Shown here piece after piece: positions 58,316 to 64,000 of a stretch of DNA of 64,000 nucleotides. The notes beneath the pieces are model-generated. The model ran no database searches, was not told where the DNA came from, and saw nothing but the letters and a program-made list of their open reading frames with translations. The translations under genes were made by a program, and so were the position numbers. The stretch is taken from assembly GCA_003142595.1 (NCBI GenBank), contig PLMU01000003.1, positions 70,501 through 134,500 of the forward strand, read 5' to 3'. Origin of the DNA: Phycisphaerales bacterium (GTDB lineage Bacteria > Planctomycetota > Phycisphaerae > Sedimentisphaerales > UBA12454). Positions within the stretch are counted from its first letter, which is position 1. Each line of letters opens with the position of its first letter.

Positions 58316-60340
58316 ATGAGCAGAAAGATTATCGTCACATCCGCACTTCCTTACGCCAACGGCCCAATCCATATAGGACATCTTGTAGAATACCTGCAGA
58401 CTGATATCTGGGTGCGATTCCAAAAGGCAATCGGCAACCAATGCTGGTATTTCTGCGCCGACGATACACACGGAACACCAATAATGATTAAAGCACGGGC
58501 CGAAGGAATCGAGCCTGAGCAATTAATAAAGAAAGTTTACGCAGAACACACAAGAGACTTTGACAAATATCATATTAAGTTTGATAACTATTACTCCACA
58601 CACTCGGACGAGAACAGGCAGCTTAGCGAGCTGATTTTTCAGCGACTTAGCGAAAAGGGGTCGATTGTAAAAGGCGAAATCGAACAGGCATACTGCGAAA
58701 ACTGCAAGATGTTCCTGCCGGACAGGTTTATTCGCGGGACTTGTCCGAAATGCAAAGCGGAAAATCAATACGGCGATTCGTGCGACAGCTGCGGAGCGAC
58801 GTATCAGCCGACAGATTTGATTAACCCTGTCTGCGCGACGTGCGGGACAACGCCGGTGAGAAAAAAGAGCATTCATTACTTTTTCAGGCTTGCCGATTAT
58901 CAGCAACAATTAAAAGACCTTATGGCGGGCGGTTATACCGGTAAAAGCGTTTCCAATAAACTCGACGAGTGGTTTTCGGCGGGACTGAAAGACTGGGACA
59001 TTTCGCGGGACGGGCCATACTTCGGATTTAAAATTCCAGGCGAAAAAAATAAATTTTTCTACGTCTGGCTCGATGCACCTATCGGATATATGGCGAGCTG
59101 CAAAAATTACTGCGATAAAAACGGGCTGGACTTCGAGAAAGTCTGGAATAGTAACGAATACGAACTTTATCACTTCATCGGTAAAGATATTATGTATTTT
59201 CACGCGCTGTTCTGGCCGGCGACTCTGATGGGCAGCGGATTTAGAATTGCAAAAAGACTTTTTGTGCACGGATTTCTCACCGTCAACGGCGAAAAAATGA
59301 GCAAATCCAAAGGCACTTTCATAAAGGCTGAAACTTACGCAAAACATCTCGACCCGGAATATCTGCGGTTTTACTACGCAAGTAAACTGGCAGGCGGAGT
59401 GGAAGATATAGACCTGAGTCTTGACGATTTTGTCGCTAAAGTAAATTCAGACCTTGTCGGCAAACTGGCAAACCTGGCAAGCAGGTCGGTGCCAATGCTG
59501 ACAGGTAAACTGGACTCGATGCTGGGAACAATCGACGCGGCAGGTAAAAAACTACTTCATCAGCTTGTCTCGGCCAAAGAGCAGATTATTAGCGATTATG
59601 AAAACCTCGATTATGCATCGGTTATGAGGCAGATTGCCCTGCTTGCCGATGCGGCAAACAAATATGTCGAGCAAAATAAGCCATGGGACACAATAAAAAC
59701 AGACGCGGAAAAAACCCGCACGGTTCTAACAACAATTCTGAACGCAGCGAAAATTCTTACTGTGTATCTGAAGCCTGTGCTGCCGGTGTTTGCTGAAAAG
59801 ATTGAAAAGATTCTCAATATCGCTCCTTTGTCGTTTGCGGATATCGAAACGGTATTGGAAAATCATAAAATTAACGAATATATAAGACTTGCTGAAAGAG
59901 TTGATAAGGATAAGGTGCAAGCTATGTTAGAAGAAAGTAAAAACGAATCCGCCGTCGCCAAGGCTATGGCGGACGGGCAAACAGGCCAAGTTACTCTTGC
60001 TGAGCCGATTGAGCCAGAGTGCACAATCGACGATTTCAAGAAGGTTGACCTACGGGTTGCAAAGGTTGTAAAGGCTGAAAAGGTTGTCGGCGCGGATAAA
60101 CTTCTGCATCTTGAACTGGATATCGGCGGTATAACGAAAAATGTTTTCGCGGGCATCGCACAGGCATATGTGCCGGAGCAGCTTGTCGGCAGATTAGTTA
60201 TTTGCGTCGCTAATTTGCAGTCGCGAAAGATGAAATTCGGAATATCGGAAGGAATGATTCTGGCAGGCGGCAGCGGCGGTAAAGATATCTTTATGCTCGG
60301 CATAGACAGCGGAGCAAAGCCGGGACAAAGGATTCACTAA
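58316..60340 (+). CDS. metG: Methionyl-tRNA synthetase
   Basis: Class I synthetase charging initiator and elongator tRNA-Met. HIGH is in NGPIHIGHLVEYLQ (19-22) and KMSKS in GEKMSKSKGT near 325. Zinc knuckles with four Cys-x2-Cys pairs are seen (CENCKMF, CPKC, CDSCG, CATCG) between 125 and 185. The helical anticodon-binding domain follows, and the C-terminal 110 residues form an EMAP-type tRNA-binding domain (KKVDLRVAKVVKAEKV...KFGISEGMILAG). 674 aa, the long dimeric form. It begins immediately after the yaaT stop. Confidence 0.96.
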   Translation: MSRKIIVTSALPYANGPIHIGHLVEYLQTDIWVRFQKAIGNQCWYFCADDTHGTPIMIKARAEGIEPEQLIKKVYAEHTRDFDKYHIKFDNYYSTHSDENRQLSELIFQRLSEKGSIVKGEIEQAYCENCKMFLPDRFIRGTCPKCKAENQYGDSCDSCGATYQPTDLINPVCATCGTTPVRKKSIHYFFRLADYQQQLKDLMAGGYTGKSVSNKLDEWFSAGLKDWDISRDGPYFGFKIPGEKNKFFYVWLDAPIGYMASCKNYCDKNGLDFEKVWNSNEYELYHFIGKDIMYFHALFWPATLMGSGFRIAKRLFVHGFLTVNGEKMSKSKGTFIKAETYAKHLDPEYLRFYYASKLAGGVEDIDLSLDDFVAKVNSDLVGKLANLASRSVPMLTGKLDSMLGTIDAAGKKLLHQLVSAKEQIISDYENLDYASVMRQIALLADAANKYVEQNKPWDTIKTDAEKTRTVLTTILNAAKILTVYLKPVLPVFAEKIEKILNIAPLSFADIETVLENHKINEYIRLAERVDKDKVQAMLEESKNESAVAKAMADGQTGQVTLAEPIEPECTIDDFKKVDLRVAKVVKAEKVVGADKLLHLELDIGGITKNVFAGIAQAYVPEQLVGRLVICVANLQSRKMKFGISEGMILAGGSGGKDIFMLGIDSGAKPGQRIH

Positions 60341-60365
60341 TTTAAAATTTAAGATTTAAAATTTA

Positions 60366-60752
60366 ATGAAAAAGAGTATTGAAGAAATAGCGAGGCTTGA
60401 CGGGAGATATTCGCTGCGGGCGTTTGAGTTCGTGCAGGAAGGCCTGAGCCGAACTGTAAAAAAACATTACAGCGATGAAGTTGAAAACGAGGGGCCTCAT
60501 CATGTAACGGGAAAACAACTTTGTTTCAGCCTTGCGGAACTGGCGGCAGAAAAATGGGGCTATCTTGCAAAAGTCGTCCTTAATCAACTCGGCATAAAAT
60601 CCACAATCGATTTCGGCAATATCGTATATATAATGGTCGAAAATAAATGGATGCACGCCCGGCCGGAAGATACGTTAGAAGAGTTTAACGACGTTTATAA
60701 CTTCGAAGAGGTTTTTGAAAAAAATTATCAGTTTTCAAATTCTAAAAATTAA
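60366..60752 (+). CDS. Minf_1886 family protein
   Basis: A 128-residue protein of the Minf_1886 family, common in planctomycetes and verrucomicrobia and of unknown function. The conserved core reads RYSLRAFEFVQEGLSRTV, then HHVTGKQLCFSLAELAAEKWG, VVLNQLGIKSTIDFGNIVY and FNDVYNFEEVF. It contains no catalytic signature. It follows metG by 25 bases, which hold an AT-rich tract (ATTTAAAATTTAAGATTTAA). It may be co-transcribed with metG. Confidence 0.85.
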   Translation: MKKSIEEIARLDGRYSLRAFEFVQEGLSRTVKKHYSDEVENEGPHHVTGKQLCFSLAELAAEKWGYLAKVVLNQLGIKSTIDFGNIVYIMVENKWMHARPEDTLEEFNDVYNFEEVFEKNYQFSNSKN

Positions 60753-60794
60753 GTATCAAAAAACAAGGTTTGGACTGTTAGGAGATTTGACACT

Positions 60795-61154
60795 ATGAAC
60801 ATCATTCGTATAAAAATTATAGCCTTTTGGTTATCATTTCTGCTTTTCTGCCTTTTGCTCTGTTTTTCGTGGAGTCACAGACTTCTGTGGATAGCCATTT
60901 TTATTCCTGCATTGGTGATTATCGAACTCATCAAGCCACGGTTGCCAGTTCCACCTCCAAATATCAGGCTACTAATAGGGCTGATTTTATTCGTATTTGT
61001 GTTTGCGTTGGTAGTGCACGGTTTGCTATTTCCTCATTCGAGGGCTCTATACCTTGTGGTGATAATCCTGCAAGCACTGCTCTCGGTTCCGGTGCTTTGC
61101 TACAAGGCGTATGCCGATTATGTTGCGTTTAGGTCGTCACGCAACGAAAGATAA
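60795..61154 (+). CDS. Small membrane protein, 119 aa
   Basis: Four hydrophobic segments (about residues 6-24, 30-46, 57-78 and 85-105), a short Pro-rich loop (KPRLPVPPPNIRL) and a basic tail (SSRNER). No family was recognised. A GGAG ribosome-binding site lies 13 bases before ATG. It is convergent with thyX. Membrane protein of unknown role. Confidence 0.65.
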   Translation: MNIIRIKIIAFWLSFLLFCLLLCFSWSHRLLWIAIFIPALVIIELIKPRLPVPPPNIRLLIGLILFVFVFALVVHGLLFPHSRALYLVVIILQALLSVPVLCYKAYADYVAFRSSRNER

Positions 61155-61167
61155 TACCAGCGATAAA

Positions 61168-61815
61168 TTATTGTGTATCGTCGGGGTGTTCTTGTCCGAT
61201 TTTAATATCACTGAAACAATCGGGGGCGTGGTGTTTTAAAATTTTAAATATCTCCGTGCAGGCAATCCTGATTTCCCACTGGGCTTTGGGACTTGTGCGG
61301 ATTTTTATAATATGCCGCCATTCGCGTAAATTGGCCGTTACGACAATCTCGCTTGTGCAGGCGTTTGGCAATACAAACCTTGCGTCTTCTCTCTTTAACC
61401 CCTTATCCCGCCATTTTTTATACATCAGCCTGATAGTTTCCATATCGGTTTTAAATTCATCGACATCTTTTGCGGGCAGAGTTTGGGGCACAACGAAACT
61501 GAAATTTTCCTCATCGACATATCTTTGCGACTGCTGGGAGACGCTCATCAATCTGTGGCGGACGAGCTGATGGGTCATCGCGCGGGAGCAGTTTTCAATC
61601 CTGAATGTCGCACAGGCGTGCTCAAGGGGAGAATCGTGGCCCATTTTTATAAGTCTCTGTATGAAATCGCTGGCGGAGTTTGCGCCGATTTTGTCGTAAC
61701 TTAGATAACAGGTTCTGCCGGCCTCTTCAATGAGCTTTTCGGCGTCAGGGGTTATCGCAAGTAATGTAACTTTTAATTGATGATTATTTTCGTTCATATT
61801 TAAATTACCGCTCAT
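61168..61815 (-). CDS. thyX: FAD-dependent thymidylate synthase
   Basis: Makes dTMP from dUMP with methylene-tetrahydrofolate, using FAD and NADPH. The ThyX motif is complete: RHRLMSVSQQSQRY (86-99), matching RHRxxSxNxxSxRY with Gln for Asn. HDSPLEHACATFRIE and LPNACTSEIVVTANLREW, with the His/Arg cluster, are also typical. 215 aa. The start is Met1 or Met7. Its product is the substrate of the thymidylate kinase encoded 5 kb away. Confidence 0.95.
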   Translation of the reverse strand: MSGNLNMNENNHQLKVTLLAITPDAEKLIEEAGRTCYLSYDKIGANSASDFIQRLIKMGHDSPLEHACATFRIENCSRAMTHQLVRHRLMSVSQQSQRYVDEENFSFVVPQTLPAKDVDEFKTDMETIRLMYKKWRDKGLKREDARFVLPNACTSEIVVTANLREWRHIIKIRTSPKAQWEIRIACTEIFKILKHHAPDCFSDIKIGQEHPDDTQ

Positions 61816-61873
61816 TTACATTCGCGGCTCTGAACCCCGCCATAGTGATGGCGGGGCTAACCGCTAAATATTT

Positions 61874-63733
61874 TTAAATTTGATTTATATCCAATTTACC
61901 TGCGGCGACGAGGGCTATTTTTACATTTCCAAACGGCGCGCTAATCGCAAAGCCGGCGACATTATCCTTTATTTTGTCCATCAATTCCACGGCAATCTGG
62001 ACGCCGGCTTTTCTGGCGTCGCTGCCGTCTTTTGTGCGGGACATTTTTTCGAGAATTTCGGGCGGAACGACAACGCCGGGGACTTCATTGGCCATAAACT
62101 CGGCGTTTTTATAGTTTGTAAACGGCCAAATGCCGGCGATTACAGGAATTTTACAGTCTTTTGTCAGCTCAAGGAATTTAAATAAACTTTTTTCATCGAA
62201 GACCGGCTGAGTAATCGCAAATTCGGCGCCGGCGGCGACTTTTTTTTTGTATCTTTGAATTTCCCTGTCTAAATCGGAGGCGACGGGATTTGCGCCAACG
62301 CCAATGACGAGCGAGGTCGGGATAGAAAGGCTGTTGCCTGCGATATCGACGCCGTGGTTCAAATCGCTGACTACTTTTGTGAGCGTAATCGAATCAAGGT
62401 CGAAAACGGCAGTGGCGTCCGGATATTCCCCGAGTTTCGGCGGGTCGCCTGTGATTATCAGGACATTTTGTAAATCAATCGCCTGGATGCCGAGCAGGTC
62501 GGACTGCATCGCAATGATATTTCTGTCGCGGCAGCAGAAATGCAAAATTGTTTCGATATCGCAAAGCTGTTTTATTTTTATGGCCGTTATCATTGCGCTT
62601 AATCTCGAACTTGCGCGTGGGCCGTCTGGAATATTTACCGCATCAATGCCCATTTGGGCGCAGAGTTTTACTTTTTCGATAAGGCCTGAAACATCGGTGC
62701 CTCTTGGCGGAGAAATCTCTATCGTATAAATTTTCTGGCCTGCGGCGAGTTTTGCACCGAGTTTAGATTTATTTTTCAGCTCAACTGGTTTTTGCCTTGG
62801 GGCCTGCTTTTGAGAAGGTTTAATTTCTATTACGGCAGAGCTTAAATCGGCTTTGTGCAAAGGCCTGACGGCTTTTACCATTTGTTTAATATGTTCGGGA
62901 GTTGTGCCGCAGCAGCCGCCGAGAATTCTAACGCCCTTTTCGTAAAATCTTTTTGCGTATTCTGCCATATATTCCGGCGTACACATATAAATGGTTCTGC
63001 CGTCGATGTTCTGGGGCAGGCCTGCGTTTGGCTGAATCGATATCGGTTTTGTCGTCGCTTTTTTAATTAACTCAATGTTTTCGAGCATTGCGGCCGGGCC
63101 GATAGTGCAATTCAGACCAACGGCGGCAACGTGTTTAAACTCGGAAGCTTTTGCGAGGGCAAATTCGATTCGGTCGCCATAGAGCGTTTCGCCATTTTCG
63201 TTTACCGCCATTTGCGCTACAATCGGAAGAGAGCAAACATCGGCAGCAGTTTTTATTACCAAAAGCAACTCGGCCAGATTGCCAAAAGTTTCCAAAAGCA
63301 GGAAATCAACGCCTGCATCAGCAAGAGCTTTTATCTGTTTTGTGAAAGCATCGATAATTTGTTTTTCAGTTATCAGGCTGCCGGCGGCGATATCGATACC
63401 AAGCGGTCCGAGAGCTCCGGCGACAAGGACTTTGCCTGCGGCGGATTGTTTTGCGATTTTGACGGCGGAAGTATTAATTTGGACGGTTTTGTCGGCAAGG
63501 CCGAATCTTGCGAGCCTGAACTCGTTTGCACCGAAGGTATTTGTCTCGATAAAGTCGCTGCCGGCGGAAATATATAAGTCGTGGATTTGGCCGACGAGCT
63601 GGGGGCGGGAAATATTTAGCTCTTCAAAGCAGGTATTGATAAATACGCCCTTTGTGTAGAGCATTGTGCCCATCGCGCCGTCGCCAAAGACGAGCTGCTT
63701 GCTTAAAAGGTCTGTTAATTTATTTTGTATCAT
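61874..63733 (-). CDS. Bifunctional homocysteine S-methyltransferase / methylenetetrahydrofolate reductase
   Basis: A fusion of two methionine-cycle activities. The N-terminal 290 residues are a homocysteine-binding TIM barrel with LVFGDGAMGTMLY, IETNTFGANEFRL and the zinc ligands (Cys in GLNCTIGPAAM and Cys-Cys in GGCCGTTPEHI). The C-terminal 290 residues resemble MetF: YTIEISPPRGTDVSGL, LHFCCRDRN, VLIITGDPPKLGEYP and EFAITQPVFDEKSLFKFLE. No cobalamin domain is present, so this is the YitJ type, not MetH. 619 aa, normal for the fusion. It supplies methyl-THF or passes methyl groups to homocysteine. It has no operon partner. Confidence 0.93.
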   Translation of the reverse strand: MIQNKLTDLLSKQLVFGDGAMGTMLYTKGVFINTCFEELNISRPQLVGQIHDLYISAGSDFIETNTFGANEFRLARFGLADKTVQINTSAVKIAKQSAAGKVLVAGALGPLGIDIAAGSLITEKQIIDAFTKQIKALADAGVDFLLLETFGNLAELLLVIKTAADVCSLPIVAQMAVNENGETLYGDRIEFALAKASEFKHVAAVGLNCTIGPAAMLENIELIKKATTKPISIQPNAGLPQNIDGRTIYMCTPEYMAEYAKRFYEKGVRILGGCCGTTPEHIKQMVKAVRPLHKADLSSAVIEIKPSQKQAPRQKPVELKNKSKLGAKLAAGQKIYTIEISPPRGTDVSGLIEKVKLCAQMGIDAVNIPDGPRASSRLSAMITAIKIKQLCDIETILHFCCRDRNIIAMQSDLLGIQAIDLQNVLIITGDPPKLGEYPDATAVFDLDSITLTKVVSDLNHGVDIAGNSLSIPTSLVIGVGANPVASDLDREIQRYKKKVAAGAEFAITQPVFDEKSLFKFLELTKDCKIPVIAGIWPFTNYKNAEFMANEVPGVVVPPEILEKMSRTKDGSDARKAGVQIAVELMDKIKDNVAGFAISAPFGNVKIALVAAGKLDINQI

Positions 63734-63801
63734 TTCGATAATTATACATATATAATTGGAAAGTTCAAATTCAGAGTAAATTATTTATAATGAGGCGATT
63801 T

Positions 63802-64000
63802 ATGGGCTTAAGATTTAAAGTCAATCTGCTACCATCGCTTATGCCGGGAGAGACGGTGCTTTTCTTCAAAAAATGGATATGGTATTGTTCGGCTAAATCT
63901 TTTCCGAATTACCGGATTTTCTTTTCTTTGCCGCCATTGTGGGACGGCGCGGTATATATTACAAACAGGCGAATACTTTTTGTCGGTTATCTTTTCAGGC
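63802..64000 (+). CDS. PH-like domain protein, N-terminal part, truncated by window end
   Basis: An open frame of at least 66 residues runs off the right edge: MGLRFKVNLLPSLMPGETVL, a Trp/aromatic stretch, then DGAVYITNRRILFVGYLFR. The order 'Gly-Glu-x-Val-x-Phe ... Val-Tyr-[IL]-Thr-Asn-x-Arg-[IL]-Leu-Phe' is the pattern of bacterial PH/GRAM-like domains. ATG 63802 has GAGG 6 bases upstream; ATG 63790 is in frame. Confidence 0.6.
   Translation, partial: MGLRFKVNLLPSLMPGETVLFFKKWIWYCSAKSFPNYRIFFSLPPLWDGAVYITNRRILFVGYLFR

Overview
The window reads as a chromosomal segment of a planctomycete, most likely of the class Phycisphaerae. This is inferred from gene content: a Minf_1886-family protein, a HAF-repeat protein with a PEP-CTERM tail, a pyrophosphate-type phosphofructokinase, a Topo VI A-like protein, a small histone-fold protein and a short PheT without its EMAP domain. 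An anaerobic or facultative life is suggested by B12-dependent ribonucleotide reductase, PPi-dependent glycolysis and nickel-pincer cofactor genes. No rRNA, tRNA, CRISPR array, prophage or insertion sequence was recognised.

Layout. 1-6.8 kb: a CofE-like gene end, a membrane protein, a UvrC without its C-terminal HhH domain, nrdJ behind two NrdR boxes, and rplM-rpsI behind a near-consensus promoter and ending in a clear terminator. 6.8-12.6 kb: argC, a nitrilase-family hydrolase, argJ, rsfS, argS and yjbQ. 12.6-13.1 kb: a gene-free stretch with two copies of a bulged hairpin capped by a G-run. 13.1-20.1 kb: topoisomerase VI A-like gene, yggS, a SpoIIE-type phosphatase, membrane proteins and purF-purM. 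20.3-24.1 kb: sugar kinase, TSUP permease, PPi-phosphofructokinase and phosphodiesterase.

24.1-29.2 kb is a nickel module. One strand carries cbiM/nikM-cbiQ-cbiO-larB-larE (nickel uptake plus two steps of nickel-pincer cofactor synthesis). A cupin and NikR are divergent from it, with both promoters packed around an inverted repeat. 29.2-33.8 kb is an archaeal-like glycogen cluster (GT4 synthase, GH57, debranching enzyme). 34-35.3 kb holds the histone-fold gene and two small acidic or charged proteins. 35.4-45 kb: HAF/PEP-CTERM protein, RNase Z-like protein, a region with two putative small RNAs whose terminator loops are pyrimidine-rich, a sodium:solute symporter, pheT and a large PAS sensor lacking a kinase domain.

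45.4-49.1 kb is an ArsR-controlled operon: DUF318/ArsP-like permease, three thioredoxin-fold proteins and CcdA. 49.6-53.1 kb: membrane protein, csrA, PEGA lipoprotein, a 121-bp nested inverted repeat, an HNH protein and a small helix-turn-helix-like protein.

53.1-56.0 kb is the most unusual locus. The first ~28 codons of a tmk gene survive as a remnant, followed by an AT-rich insert carrying a dGTPase, a nucleoside deoxyribosyltransferase-like protein and a complete, diverged tmk. A 19-bp perfect repeat lies at both tmk start codons. All three inserted genes act on deoxynucleotides. This looks like a cassette that replaced the resident tmk and may act as a nucleotide-depletion defence. Beyond it lie holB, yaaT, metG, a Minf_1886 gene, thyX and a homocysteine methyltransferase/MTHFR fusion. 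ThyX and Tmk are consecutive steps of dTTP synthesis.
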